A DNA stretch of 64,000 nt from Erinaceus europaeus (GCF_950295315.1 NC_080179.1:73675174-73739173), one strand, 5' to 3'. Shown: positions 1-11,174, numbered from the stretch's first letter. Numbers and translations are program-made. The notes: generated by a model not told the origin, from the sequence alone.

Positions 1-41
1 GACCCTCTTGAGGAAGTTATAACAATGATGCTATTTTCCCC

Positions 42-160
42 CCATTTTAGCCAGTACATCACTCATCTCTGGCTTATGGTGGTGATGGGAATTGAACCTA
101 GGATCTTAGAACCTGAGGCATGAAAGTCTTTTGCATAACCATTATGTTACCTCCCCAGAG
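42..160 (-). mobile_element. SINE-C copy, minus strand
   Basis: Read on the minus strand this is a short tRNA-like SINE: a head with 'ataatggttatgcaaaag', a B-box-like 'ggttcaattccc', and an end near 'gccagagatgag'. The same unit recurs in both orientations across the window, for example at 35976 and 62362. It has no extended tail here. It contains no gene. Confidence 0.75.
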
Positions 161-349
161 GTAACAAAAGCCATATGTTCTAGAGATACAGTTTCACACC
201 TCTTCCTGATGTATGTTACCACACCCACACCCACCACTAAAATGTCAATAACCCCCCCCCCAAAATAGTCTACTAGATGCCCCCCCATCACAGCTCATTT
301 CTTCCTCCCTTAATGATCTCCATTATGGGGTCAGCTTCTAAGGGTCTGT

Positions 350-890
350 TTTTCCTTTGATTTTTATCAATTTCTTTATTTCTCTGTTTACCTTTTTTCT
401 TCATACTCCATATATAAGTGCAACTATTCAACTATTCAGAACTTGCCTTTTTTTTTTTTTGCCTCCAGTTCTAGCACTGTACATAAAGATCCATGGTTTC
501 TGGCAAACCTTTGTTTTCTCATTAGATAGCACAGAGAGAAATTAAGAGAAGGGAGACAGAGTGAGGCAGAGAAAGATAGACACCTGCCCTGCTTCACCAC
601 TCGTGAAGTGTTCCCGACACAGGTGGGCTTGCCTGGGCACACCACTGCCTGGCCCCAGAATTTCATTCTTCTTCTCAGTCATTTCACTTAACCTGATCTG
701 CAGTTCCATCCAGTTCTACAAGACCTATCCTTGCTCTGACTTGATTTTTTTGTCCTATTTACAGAGTACTTATGTATGGATATTACCATATGATTTTAAA
801 CTTTTTACCAATAAGATGCATTACAGTAATAGATATGCATATTTTAATCATACTTCCGTCCCTTAAAATTATGTTTTCACTTGTGAGAAC
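350..890 (-). mobile_element. old L1 3' fragment, antisense, split by a SINE
   Basis: The flanks of the embedded SINE contain antisense L1 motifs such as 'cagttccatccagttcta' and 'tcatttcacttaacctga', typical of mammalian L1 ORF2/3' UTR read backwards. The fragment is diverged and has no open frame of note. Its boundaries are approximate. Confidence 0.5.
448..657 (-). mobile_element. diverged SINE-B-like copy, minus strand
   Basis: It begins with a T run (the tail in reverse), then an AG-rich body with 'gacacctgccctgcttcacc', and ends at 'accactgcctggcccc', which mirrors the SINE-B head. It is inserted in the antisense L1 fragment. Substitutions are numerous, so it is an older copy. Confidence 0.6.
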
Positions 891-1020
891 TATGGTGGGT
901 TATCTTTGGGAGGCAGGAGACTGGGGATACAGAATTCTGGTGGTTGGTGTGGTGTGGTGTGGAACTATAGCCTGTAATCTTACAATCTTGTAGTCTACTA
1001 TTAACCACAAATTTTTTAAA
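890..1020 (+). mobile_element. L1 3' UTR fragment
   Basis: Carries the motif series 'gggaggcaggagactgggga', 'attctggtggttggtgtgg' and 'cttacaatcttgtagtctac'. The same series occurs at 43900-44040 and 63820-63985. These are three copies of one L1 3' terminal segment, each ending in an A-rich stretch. Confidence 0.6.
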
Positions 1021-1319
1021 ATGAGGGAGAAGTCATGTTTATTTATGACTTTTTTCTTAAGGTATTACTGAATTTTGTTAGCTAAGACAGTGTTGATGAT
1101 CTGTGCGCCTGTATTCATTTGGAACATTGAACATTTGGTCATTGGCTTCCTTTTTTTTTTTTTCTGTGACATCCCTATCTGATTTTTGTATGACAGTACT
1201 ATTTTCCTCTTAATATATATAGGAGGTACTTCCAGGAGGTATAACCATGAAGTAAAAGCAGGTTTGGAGATGTTCCCCCAAAACAGCAAGGATTGACAGC
1301 TATTGAACTTAGCAAACCT
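1021..1319. other. anonymous AT-rich sequence
   Basis: No recognisable repeat core, coding potential or RNA gene. Contains a T run near 1150-1163. Confidence 0.5.
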
Positions 1320-1885
1320 CATCAAACTACTCAACTATGCCAAGTTATCCTTCAAATATGAAAGAGAAGTAAAAGTCTTTTAAGCATACAAGAACTAAGT
1401 GAATTCACCACCACCTACACTGCCTTGCAAAATTACTGAAAGGGGTCCCACAGAAAAGAAGCAGCAAAAGAATACACATTCTAAGTGAGGTGATCAGCAA
1501 TAGATTAGAACTAAAACCACAACAACAACAGGAAAGAACTATAGGATAGGAAAGGGGAGGGAATTAATGGACAGAGGGGTATGATCAAATGTCAGTAAAT
1601 TCACGCCAACTGGTGAAATAAGACTTTCTTAGATAGAATAATTAGTTGTAACACTTAGGGTAACCAAAATATAAAATATGGACTGGAGATCTACAGAAAG
1701 TACAAGTGAAATCAGTGAGTAACTCATCATAGAAACCCATCCACACAAAATTACAGAGAGAAGCAAATGGGAAAAGAGTCAACAATTTAAAATAACCTTA
1801 AAACAAAACTCAGAATGGATGTGAACAAACCACAGATATCAGTAATCTAAATGTGGATGGTCTAAATTCACCTGTCATGTATGGA
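1320..1885 (+). mobile_element. old L1 fragment spanning the ORF1-ORF2 junction
   Basis: 'gccaagttatccttcaaata' and 'actaagtgaattcaccacca' are typical of the ORF1 3' end in older mammalian L1s. 'tctaaatgtggatggtctaa' matches the start of the ORF2 endonuclease (the Val-Asn-Gly-Leu-Asn motif, here diverged). No frame is maintained. A related segment lies at 49120-49330. Confidence 0.7.
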
Positions 1886-2029
1886 ATATAGAGAACTGAA
1901 TCTATGAGCTTGGGGGGAAGAAGTCAACTCAGAAGACCTAACTATCTTGGCTATAATAATTATTGTCTTTGTAAGTGCCTTCTAAAACCCCAAGGAACCT
2001 TTCTCCTTCTCTTTAAAATCCCTATTTCT

Positions 2030-2432
2030 CTTTGTCCTGGAACCTATGGGACTTTGCTTGCATATCTTGACGTCTCTCCTCCTGATCTCTTAGTTCGCTA
2101 CTCGCTGATGGTCTCAACTGAATCAACGCTATTTGTGCTATTGTGTCAAGTCCTGTTGCTACTGCCTTCTTGCTGCAGATAATAACCTGAGACGCCGACC
2201 TCCCAACTTCTTTTGCCTTGTGAGATCTTCCTAACATTAGAGACTAGCCATTTCCATTTCAGTTTGTGCACTTTCTAACAATATTACGGATCCCAGATAA
2301 AGGCTAGGACCTATGATACTGTAAGCACGTGTTCATGTCTCCTTAAGTTAGGGGCTCCATAAGTCTTCCTGTAATTAGACCTAATAAGCTTGGGAGGCCA
2401 TGTAGAATGGCCTAAAAAAAAAAAAAAAAAAA
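2030..2432 (+). repeat. unclassified dispersed repeat X, copy 1
   Basis: Shares ordered blocks with 49945-50270: 'tcctggaacctatgggact', 'ctgatctcttag', 'tcaactgaatcaacgct' and a 3' block around 'gatactgtaagcacgtgtt'. It ends in an A run of about 19 nt (2413-2431), which suggests retroposition. I cannot assign it to a named family. Confidence 0.4.
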
Positions 2433-2879
2433 GCACCATAAATTCTTTAATCAAGTTTGTATTATTTAGCTATAGACATCCTCCTCTCCTGTTCCTACTT
2501 CACTTCCCCCATTCACTCTAACTATTCAACTAATATTACAAGAGATAGTAAACAAGGTTTATTCTTCTGTCTTTTAATCTTTTCTGACAGAACACTGACA
2601 TTACTGTCACTACTTGCCAGTGTTTAGAGGAAACAGCATATAATTCACAAGAAAAGAAAATTATATATATAATTGTTGTCCCTAAGTCAACTTTCATTAT
2701 AATTATCAAACAAGTGAATGCCCAAAGTCTAATAAAATCTAGATCTATTACCTCTCCAACTCAAGGTTAGACACTGTAAATCTAATACCAGCTTAGATAT
2801 AACAAATGATATTCAAGACTTTAACAACTAGAAGAAAATTCAGGCCTGTCAGACCAAAAAGGGACTACAGAAACTGAGA
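2433..2879. other. anonymous AT-rich sequence
   Basis: No repeat or coding signal recognised. A short (TA)n stretch lies near 2664. Confidence 0.5.
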
Positions 2880-3260
2880 TCAGCTCTCTCAGTGATGGCC
2901 ATCTGGCCAATCCCAGGCCACGTTATCACCTGAGATCCCATTCTGGTAATTCTTAGGTTCCCACAAGCTAGTACAGACTTAGACCTCTAATGGATTCCTC
3001 TCTTTACCATCACTGGTCACCCCATCAGTCATGTCCTCATTAGCCCTTCTGTGCGTCTCTTCAGGACTTAACCCTCACTACAAACTAGCAATAGTAAGGA
3101 CTGCCCCATTCTCCAAAGGCAGGCCGGGTCATTCTACTCTGCCACTCCAAGAGAACTGGCCCTACAATGTGTGAAACCTAGACTATTCCCAGGACTGTGA
3201 GGTGACCAGGGACTGTGCGGTCAGACTGACAGGGACCCAGATGTCATGCAGGATCCTATG
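2880..3260 (+). repeat. unclassified dispersed repeat Y, copy 1
   Basis: The block 'cttagacctctaatggattc' followed by 'catcactggtcaccccatca' parallels two closely related copies at 61082-61222 and 61575-61725. The present copy is longer and more GC-rich than its surroundings. Family unknown; it could be part of an L1 5' UTR or an old LTR. Confidence 0.4.
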
Positions 3261-4459
3261 CTAAACAGCACTAAATAGATCGATGTGGTAGTAAGCAGGT
3301 AATTGTTCTTATATATCTTTACAAATTTGGGAGCTATTCTCTGAGCCTAATCTGGCTTCAAGTTCTGTTCTTCCTTCTGAAACCATCCTCCCAGACAATA
3401 TTTCTAGTTCACTTTCATGTTAGCTATCAAGCTTAAGCAAAGAGTACTAAAGTCCTAGACTCCTAGGAACATATGCAAAATAAATATTTTCGCCTCTTTC
3501 CAGACTAGGGTACTTAACTCTCATTATCTCTATTCCTACTCCTTGGCCCTTTCATTGTAACAAAATGCAAATTTCCTGTATTTTTATTAATTTTTGATGT
3601 CTTATAATCGGCTGACAGTGTCTACATGAATATATCTCTGTGTTCTACCTTGTGTTCCAATGATTATGCATGTGCCAGTACCTCACTGTTTACTCACACT
3701 GGGATCTTATGAAAGTTAAATACCAGCTGTTGTAAGTCCTCCTGTACCCACTGTTGTCTTGGTTATTATCAGTCATTGAATTTGCATGTACATCATAGGA
3801 ACAATATATGTGTTTCCATCAAACAGGCTACTGGGGATTTGTCTTCTATTACATCAGACCTATAGATCAACTTCTCAAAAGTTAACATCTTGACAGTGCT
3901 GGCTTCAAATCCAGGCCTTTAGTATAATCTTAATTGCACTTCCATTTCTGTTTATTTTAGTGAGGAGGTTAATGCTTTGCACTTATTGACCCATGAGTAT
4001 AATTTTATTATACAGCAGGACCCCAAAATCCTCTTCCATCATCCCTCCCCACTCCTTGCCCAGAATCCTTTCTGTTGAAACAAGGCACCATGCCCAGTCC
4101 ACAGTTCACTTTGTGGTTTCTCTCTCTCTCTCCCCTATCTATTATGGACTTTCATTTCTGCTTAGGATGAGTTTGGCTGTGTTTTACTTTTATAGAGCTT
4201 ATAAAATTTTAGTAGACTTTATTTCTAGGCATTTTGTATCTTCATGATTTTCTTAGTTTTTGTCTTTTAAGAATGGTCTCTTCAAGTCTCGGTGGCATAG
4301 CTGATCTCTTCAACTCATGTATTCTCTCTGATTACATTTATGGAATTTATTGATTTTACTAAACAAGACTCAGCTTGATAATCTGTGGATGTCCTCGTTT
4401 TATGTTTCTACTTCTCTGATGTCACTTTTATTTTCTTAACATTTGTTTTTATACTTTTA
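3261..4459. other. anonymous AT-rich sequence
   Basis: Nothing could be assigned. A short CT run lies near 4121-4132. The open frames here are short and have no recognised domain. Confidence 0.5.
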
Positions 4460-4640
4460 TACTTCTATTATTAGTGATTTAATATTTATTTTCAAAATTA
4501 TAAGTCAAGACGAGTATAACCCCACACCATTCCCACCACCAGAGTTCTGAATACCCAGTCCCTCCATTTTTGTTTATAGCAGTTTTGCGGATATGGGTTG
4601 ACTATTATTTCTACAGCTATCTTTCTATATTTGTATATTA
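4460..4640 (-). mobile_element. L1 3' UTR-like fragment, antisense
   Basis: Contains 'cccaccaccagagttctg', the reverse of the 'cagaactctggtggtggg' motif that marks the recurrent L1-type 3' element. The A-rich end is on the left, so the element points to the minus strand. Confidence 0.5.
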
Positions 4641-4786
4641 TTGCCCTTGTTTCTTAAGCCTCATCTTCTCTTCTTTCACACATAAACCTATTACTATATC
4701 TAAATGTCCTTCTCTATTTTCCCTTCTCTCTTACGTATCTTAGATACTGACTGGAACGTGCTTTACTTTGTAAGTCAGACTTTTTT

Positions 4787-5570
4787 TCTTTTTTTTTTTT
4801 AATTGATTTAATAATGACCAACAAGTCTATTGGATAAGAGGGGTACAGTTCCACATAATTCCCACCACTAGAGTTCCACATCCCATCCCTTCCATTCATT
4901 GGAAGCTTTCCTATTCTTATTTACTTATTTATTTATTCGCTTTTTGCCTCCTGGGTTATCACTGGAGCTGGGTGCCTGCACTACAAATCCACTGCTCCTG
5001 GAGGCCATTTTTCCCATTTTGTTGACCTTGCTGTTGTTAGAGCTGTTCTTGTTGTTGGAGAGGACAGAGAGAAATCGAGAATAGAGGGGAATACAAAGAG
5101 GGAGAGAAAGACAGACACCTGCAGACCTGCTTCACCACTTGTGAAACGACTCCCCCTGCAGGTAGGGAGCCAGGGGCTCGAACCGGGATCCTTACATAGG
5201 TCCTTGCACTTTTACCATGTGCACTTAATCCATTGTGCTACTGCCAAGCCCCCCCACTCCCTACACACACACACACACACACATGCACACGCACACACCT
5301 GCTTTCCTATTCTTTGCCCCTCTGGAAGTATGGGTGGGAGGTCTGGCTTCTGACACTGGGCATGGACATTAGCAAGTCAATCCATACTCCCAGCCAGTTT
5401 TTATCTTTCCCTAGAGGTGCCTGGCTCTGGAGAGGTGGGACTCCAGGACACATTGGTGAGGTTGTCCACCCAGAGAAGTCACATTGGCAACATGGTAGCA
5501 TCTAAAACTTGGTGGCTAAAAAACATTAACACATAAAAAGAACAAATTGTTTAATACTCAGGAACATAAA
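4787..5570 (-). mobile_element. about 450-bp L1-type 3' element, antisense, split by SINE-A'
   Basis: A T run at 4787-4801 is the tail in reverse. The motifs for 'ggtgggaattgtgtggaac' (reverse) and, beyond the SINE, 'ctccagagccaggcacc' (reverse) belong to the recurrent element also seen at 38525-39062. The SINE duplicated 14 bp of this host (4905-4918 and 5301-5314), so the element was already present when the SINE arrived. Confidence 0.65.
4919..5300 (-). mobile_element. SINE-A' copy with (CA)n at its head side
   Basis: Perfect 14-bp TSD 'gctttcctattctt' on both sides. The tail side carries the A' extension in reverse ('ctcctggaggcc'), then the CT body in reverse and the head at about 5252. 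A (CA)n run (about 5265-5300) sits between the head and the distal TSD, which is unusual because microsatellites normally grow at the tail. Confidence 0.85.
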
Positions 5571-5623
5571 TATAAGAATAGTTTTCAATTTTTTGTGTTT
5601 AACCTGAAATTAAAAAATTCAAG

Positions 5624-5915
5624 AGGGAGTCGGGCTGTAGCGCAGCGGGTTAAGCGCAGGTGGCACAAAGCACAAGGATCGGCATAAGGATCCTGGTTCA
5701 AACCCCGGCTCCCCACCTGCAGGGGAGTCACTTCACAGGCGGTGAAGCAGGTCTGCGGGTGTCTGTCTTTCTCTCCCCCTCTCTGTCTTCCCCTCCTCTC
5801 TCCATTTCTCTCTGTCCTATCCAACAACGACAACAACAATAATAACTACAACAATAAAACAACAAGGGCAACAAAAGAGAATAAATAAAATAAATATTTT
5901 TTAAAAAATCTTAAA
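5624..5915 (+). mobile_element. SINE-A copy, reference example
   Basis: tRNA-derived SINE. The pol III A box 'tagcgcagcggg' is at 5638-5649 and the B box 'ggttcaaaccc' at 5695-5705. A conserved 'ctccccacctgcaggggagt' block follows, then a CT-rich body, an (AAC/AAT)-rich segment and an A-rich tail. The 12-bp TSD 'aaaaaattcaag' (5612-5623 and 5916-5927) shows L1-type insertion. It encodes no protein. The promoter boxes are intact enough that pol III transcription is conceivable. Confidence 0.92.
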
Positions 5916-5929
5916 AAAAAATTCAAGAA

Positions 5930-6720
5930 TGCATTAAACTAGCTTATGTGAACTTCCCTTCAAATGTTTCCTATTCTTTTGATGAAAGCAAGTATTGTTA
6001 TGCCTCTAGCCATAAGAATATTTCCCAATGTTATTTAAAATAGATTTGCTCTCTTTAACTTCTAAGTTTAGATATTTAGACTAAGTTTTCAGTCAATCCA
6101 TTATCATTCCTAAAAAAAAATTTTTGAAAAACATGTTTCCTTTCTCACATATGGAACAAGTCTAGCCCATGATTTTGAATGTTGTAATATGCTCAAAAAG
6201 AATGTGACATGAGTACTATAATCAGCAATGGCTTGCAGAGAATACCCATAGGTATCTCTCAGTGACTGCTAGCATCTACTAAAATGTTGTATCCTAGAAA
6301 CTGGGCTATGTACTTAATGAATCTTGTCTTATTAAGTTCTCTGCAGAACAAGGAGGTAACTCTATTAAACCTGTTCTCCAGATGAGAAATCTGAGACTCT
6401 GAGAATTTAATGAAGTTGCCCAAGGCTACAAAGATAGCAAGCAGAGAAATGAAGAAATATATCTGTCTTTATTGGAGTCCAACACACTGGCTGTTTTGAC
6501 TACCAGTAGGCTATGGAGTTCAGTAAACTCCATAGCCACTCAGTGGGGAGTTTTGTACTGAGCAAGGTGAATAATGAAAACAGTGAAAGACCCTGCCTGA
6601 GACATGGTATCATCACCGCCCACTGAATAAGTGAGTGATTGGACTAAGCATAGATTTGGTGATGACTGCTCCAGAATGTACTGTATTGACCATAATAAAA
6701 ACAATTATACACTACTAGAA
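5930..6720. other. anonymous sequence
   Basis: No repeat family recognised, apart from a weak resemblance to old SINE material near 6600-6700. No coding exon seen. Confidence 0.5.
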
Positions 6721-6723
6721 AAA

Positions 6724-6809
6724 AAGAAGAAGAAGAAGAAGAAGAAGAAGAAGAAGAAGAAGAAGAAGAAGAAGAAGAAGAAGAAGAAGAAGAAGAAGAA
6801 GAAGAAGAA
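6724..6809 (+). repeat. (GAA)n microsatellite, about 28 units
   Basis: A pure GAA/TTC tract of about 86 bp preceded by an A-rich stretch. All three purine-strand frames are open, giving spurious poly-Lys, poly-Ser and poly-Leu ORFs. Tracts of this type can form intramolecular triplexes. Confidence 0.97.
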
Positions 6810-6847
6810 TCGAGTTCCTTTCCAAAATCTCCCAAACAGGTTTGGAG

Positions 6848-7150
6848 TACTGGGAGGTGGCATACCAATAGAACACACCTGATATCATGCCTGAGGACCC
6901 AGGTTCAAGCCCCCCCAGACTCCATCTGCAGGTAGAAGCTTCACAATTGGAGGAGCAGGGCTGCAAGTGTCTCCCTTTCTCTCTCCCTCTTCATCACTCT
7001 CTTTCCTTTCAATATCTCTCTCTATCTCTACCCCCCCCCCAAAAAAAAAGAAGAAGAAAATGGCCACTGGGAGTGGTGAATTCATTATGCAAGCACCATG
7101 CCCCAGAGATAACCCTGGTGGAAATAAAATAAACAAATAAAATAAAATAA
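6848..7150 (+). mobile_element. SINE-B long variant with 3' extension
   Basis: Head 'gggaggtggcataccaatag', B box 'ggttcaagccc', CT body, a C run and then an extension 'atggccactgggagtggtg' ... 'ataaccctggtgg' comparable to the SINE-A' 3' block. The tail is an (AAAT) mix. It is older than the adjacent SINE-A, which inserted at its tail. Confidence 0.75.
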
Positions 7151-7164
7151 TAAAAAATAGATTT

Positions 7165-7461
7165 GGGGGAGTCGGGTGGTAGCACAGTGGGCTAAGCGCA
7201 GGTGGCACAAAGCACAAGGACCGGCGTAAGGATCCCGGTGCGAGGCCCCGGCTCCCCACCTGCAGGGGAGTCACTTCACAGGCGGTGAAGCAGGTCTGCA
7301 GGTGTCTATCTTTCTCTCCCCCTCTCTGTCTTCCCCTCCTCTCTCCATTTCTCTCTGTCCTATCCAACAACGACGACATCAAGAACAGCAACAATAACTA
7401 CAACAATAAAATAACGAGGGCAACAAAAGGGAATAAATAAAGAAATCTAAAAAAAATTAAG
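7165..7461 (+). mobile_element. SINE-A copy
   Basis: 14-bp TSD 'aaaatagatttggg' (7151-7164 and 7462-7475). Complete head to tail. It landed at the end of the preceding SINE-B-like element. Confidence 0.92.
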
Positions 7462-7475
7462 AAAATAGATTTGGG

Positions 7476-8037
7476 AGACCATAATTTAAATATATACATG
7501 TATTTCTAACTGTAGAATCTTCATGTAGAAATGTCTGTTGTAAATACCCCCAAAAGAGGGACTCTAGTAGGAATCATAACTCCAAATGTTTTCAGCCAAA
7601 CTCTTTTTCCATTAATGATCTTCTAATTTCTTGAACAGACACTTCCATGGGTACTGCAGCATCACATTAAATGCATAAATACCCACTCCAGACTAGCAAG
7701 TACACTGAAGCTCTAGCTGCAAGATGACTACACTGTCATTATTTAGAGCTGCCTCAACTCAACAAAATCAAACAGAAACTGTGCAACAAAATTAGAAAGC
7801 TTGGCTGGAATTATCTAGGGGTACCAACTTTATGTGTAATCATTTCAGTCTTAGCTGAATGACTATGGCCAGATCCAAACATCCTCAATTATTTTTTATT
7901 CCAAACCACACAACTGAAATTCTCTCCAAAAAGTCTACAAACTTAGGTAAGCTGGGACTTGGGAAAGATCAGGACATGACTTATATGAATGTATGAAGCA
8001 AAAGAAAATTATTAAAGCCACATAGACGTGGAAGGTG
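7476..8037. other. anonymous sequence
   Basis: No repeat core or coding signal recognised. Confidence 0.5.
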
Positions 8038-8038
8038 A

Positions 8039-8222
8039 GGGGCCAGGCAGCAGCACACCTGGTTAAGCACACACATTACAGTGTGCAAGGGTCCAGTTTC
8101 AAGCCCCTGGTCCCCACCTATAAGGGAAAAGCTTCCCAAATGGTGAAGCAGGGCTGATGGTGTTTCTCTCTCTATCGCTTTCCCTCTGCTTCCCCCTGCC
8201 TTCTCAATTTAAAAAAAATTAA
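8039..8222 (+). mobile_element. SINE-B copy
   Basis: Head 'ggggccaggcagcagcacac', B-box region 'gtttcaagccc', short CT body and an A-rich tail. Several substitutions relative to the other copies. Confidence 0.85.
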
Positions 8223-8364
8223 GTGGTATTTATGAGAAGCAAATGGAGAGAGGGACAGGAGGTAACCAGACAGAGTGCTGACATCCATGCAGTAAGGATC
8301 CGAATTCCTTCTCTGTAACCACATGGGAGAATCTGCAGAGAAGAAGCTTCATAAAGAGTGGAGT

Positions 8365-8697
8365 GGGGGGCGGGCGGTAGCACAGCGGGTTAAGGGCACA
8401 TGGCTCAGAGCACAAGGACCAGTGTAAGGATCGGGTTCCAGCCCCCGGCTCCCCACCTGCAGGGGAGTCGCTTGACAGGTGGTGAAGCAGGTCTGCAGGT
8501 GTCTGTTTTTCTCTCCCCCTCTCTGTCTTCCCCTCCTCTCTCCATTTCTCTCTGTCCTATCCAACAATGAACGACATCAACAACAACAATAATAACCACA
8601 ACAAGGGCAACAAAGGGGAGAAAAAAAAGGCCTCCAGGAGCGGTGGATTCACGGTGCAGGCACCCAGCCCAGCAACAACCCTGGAGGCAAAAAAAAA
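8365..8697 (+). mobile_element. SINE-A' copy
   Basis: Full SINE-A body followed by the A' extension. The stem arms 'gcctccagg' (8630-8638) and 'cctggaggc' (8680-8688) are exact inverted repeats directly before the A tail. Near-perfect TSD 'agagtggagtg' / 'agagttgagtg'. Confidence 0.9.
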
Positions 8698-8724
8698 AGA
8701 GTTGAGTGCTGTTTCAGTGTCCAC

Positions 8725-8779
8725 TCTTCCTCTCTCTCTCTCTCTTTCTCTCTCTCTCCCTCCCTCCCTCCCTCCCTCT
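8725..8779 (+). repeat. (CT)n/(CCCT)n simple repeat
   Basis: Pure pyrimidine tract changing from CT to CCCT units. It may be the expanded CT body of a decayed SINE. Confidence 0.85.
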
Positions 8780-8867
8780 ACCCAAATGGGAAAAAAAATG
8801 GCTGAATAGCCACAAGTCTAGTAAAGAACAAAATTTTTTTTTTTTTAGGAAATCAAAAACCAAGAGA

Positions 8868-9050
8868 CAAGTCATCAGGTAGGGTGAGTGCCTTGCAATG
8901 TGCAGGGCTGGGGTTTAGATTCTGAATTACAGGCACTGGGGGAAGTTTCTGTGTGAGGGCCTCTCTCCATTTTTCTGTCTGAATGGAAATCTGGTCTGGG
9001 AGTCTTGCAATAGTGGGTACACCAGCCCCGAGATCCACTCAGAATAATAG
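8868..9050 (+). mobile_element. possible decayed tRNA SINE
   Basis: The order 'gtgagtgccttgcaatgtgc', 'ggtttagattctg' and a pyrimidine-rich 'cctctctccatttttctgtc' resembles a very old SINE. Too diverged for a firm call. Confidence 0.3.
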
Positions 9051-9600
9051 AGCGAAACTGTTAACTGCAATAATATAGCTACTGTTAACTGTACAGGCTC
9101 CTTTATTCTTTTACATTAATTACTGGAAACTATCCACGAATGATTTTATGTTTCCAATTCTGAGAAAGAATGATTGTGAACTTTACATGAAAAAAATTCA
9201 CTAAAAGCATTTACTGCCACTTCCTAATGTGCATGATGATAACCTGGGAGAGTTACTGTTAAAAGTATTTTCCCTTTACTGTAACCACACTGCAAAAGAG
9301 AGGTTCAGAAATAGACATTCTGGGGGAAAGTACAGAGTTCTTATGAACAAATATCGCTTATTATTTTCAAAAGCATCATTTTTCAACTTAGGTAGTCTTA
9401 TTCACAATCCTTTGTCTTGGCACAAATTATTTTTAGTTCTTAAATCTGACAAATATGCTACACATTAAAAAATTAAATATTCTTTATATTATAGAATAAC
9501 ATTTAGATTAAAACTTTATAAATATTACCCAAATAATTAACTCTCCCCTAGAAAACAAATATTATAACAAAACATTTCAATGAATTTCATCCTAGAACAG
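9051..9600. other. anonymous AT-rich sequence
   Basis: No repeat or gene recognised. Confidence 0.5.
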
Positions 9601-10394
9601 CTGGGATTTCTAGTAAAGAAAGGAACCCTGATGGCTGGTGATCGATTGCATTCGGACAGTTAAAAGAAGAATGGAAAGATGAAAGACACAAGCAGAAAGT
9701 TTGCACTGTCTACAAGTGTTGTATTTGCAATCACTTCAAATCCCTGTGGCAGATTTAAAGGGACCAAGGAAACTGCTCAGGAGCAGGATGGCTTAATAAA
9801 GGGAGCTCAGGACTTACGTTTAAAGGTGTAGAAGCCAGAAGCTCCTGAGTAAACCCCAGGGGACTACCTGGGGGAATCAGGAAGTTGAATGCTAAACCCC
9901 TGCCTACTCGTATATAAAGCAGAACCCAGTGCCACCTGCTGGCCAACAACAGAAACCAAAACAGATAGGGAAAAACTAGGAAAATGCTGGCTCTGTAAAA
10001 ACAACATGAGGGCCACAAATTTAACGGTGCAAATACAGAAGAGCTGTCAGAGGAAGAATTTAGGGAAGACGTTGTCAGGATATTTGAAAAAAAAAAAAAA
10101 TACAAAGCTTCAGCTTTAATATGGAGTCATGGGTCAATACATTTATGACTTCAAAAAGTCATTTGATAGGAAAATGGAAAACTTGAAAACAGAGGTATAG
10201 GGTATAAAAAACACCTTGAATGCATTCCAGTCTCAAATATCAAGTCAATAAAGCAGAATTGCACGCGTAGAGGAGAGAATGTAAGAAACAGAAGACAAGC
10301 CAATCTTTAACTTCAAAGTAGAGATAGAAAAAAGTTTAGGAAAAAATGAAGAAACTCTTCAACTTATTGAAGACTCCATCAGAAAAGCAAATAT

Positions 10395-10696
10395 TGGGAG
10401 TCGGGCGGTAGCACATCAGGTTAAGCGCAGGTGGCGTGAAGCTCAAGGACCAGCGGAAGGATCCCAGTTCGAGCCCCCCCCCCCACACACTCCCCACCTG
10501 CAGGGGAGTCGCTTCCCAGGCGGTGAAGCAGGTCTGCGGGTGTCTGTCTTTCTCTCCCCCTCTCTGTCTTCCCCTCCTCTCTCCATTTCTCTCTGTCCTA
10601 TCCAACAACAACATCAAATAATAACTACAACAATAAAACAAGGCCAACAAAAGGCAAGAAAGAAAGAAAGAAAGAAGAAAAAAGTCCAAAAGAAAA
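10395..10696 (+). mobile_element. SINE-A copy in L1 ORF1
   Basis: Perfect 14-bp TSD 'agaaaagcaaatat' (10381-10394 and 10697-10710). A C run replaces the usual sequence around 10476-10484. Removing the insert restores the contiguous L1 ORF1 sequence, confirming the host reading. Confidence 0.93.
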
Positions 10697-10882
10697 AGAA
10701 AAGCAAATATCAGAATTATAGGGGTCTCAGAGCGGAAGAAAAGAAAGAAGCTGAAACTATATTCAAATAAATAATAGCAGACAATTATCCAAATCTTGGA
10801 TATAGTTAGGATGTAGATGTTCTAAACCCAAATAGATCTACACCAAGATAATTCATTGTGAAATTATTAAAAGTTAAGGACA

Positions 10883-11114
10883 GGGGCCAGGTGGTGGCAC
10901 ACCTGCTTAAGTGCTCACATTAGAGTGTGCAAGGACCCAGGTTCAAGCCCCTGGTCTCCACCTGCAGGGGAAAGCTTCACGAGTGGTGGAGCAAGGCTGC
11001 AGGTGTCTTTCTGTCTCCTTCCTTCTCTCTTACCTCCCCTTCCCCTCTCAATTTCTCTCTGTCCCTATCCAATAATAAATAAATAAAATTTTTAAAAAGA
11101 AAACTCTTTTTAAA
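10883..11114 (+). mobile_element. SINE-B copy in L1 ORF1
   Basis: 14-bp TSD 'aaaagttaaggaca' (10869-10882 and 11115-11128). Full SINE-B head, B box, CT body and (AAAT) tail. Confidence 0.93.
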
Positions 11115-11174
11115 AAAAGTTAAGGACAAAGGAAAAAAATTACAAGCTGCTAGGAAAAAGAAGAATGTGATGAG

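Noticed and set aside
5638..5710. tRNA gene
   Set aside because: The A and B boxes belong to a SINE head flanked by a TSD and an A tail; the sequence does not form an intact cloverleaf with a normal acceptor end.
6644..6966. ORFs encoding poly-Ser, poly-Leu or poly-Lys
   Set aside because: Direct translations of the GAA microsatellite.
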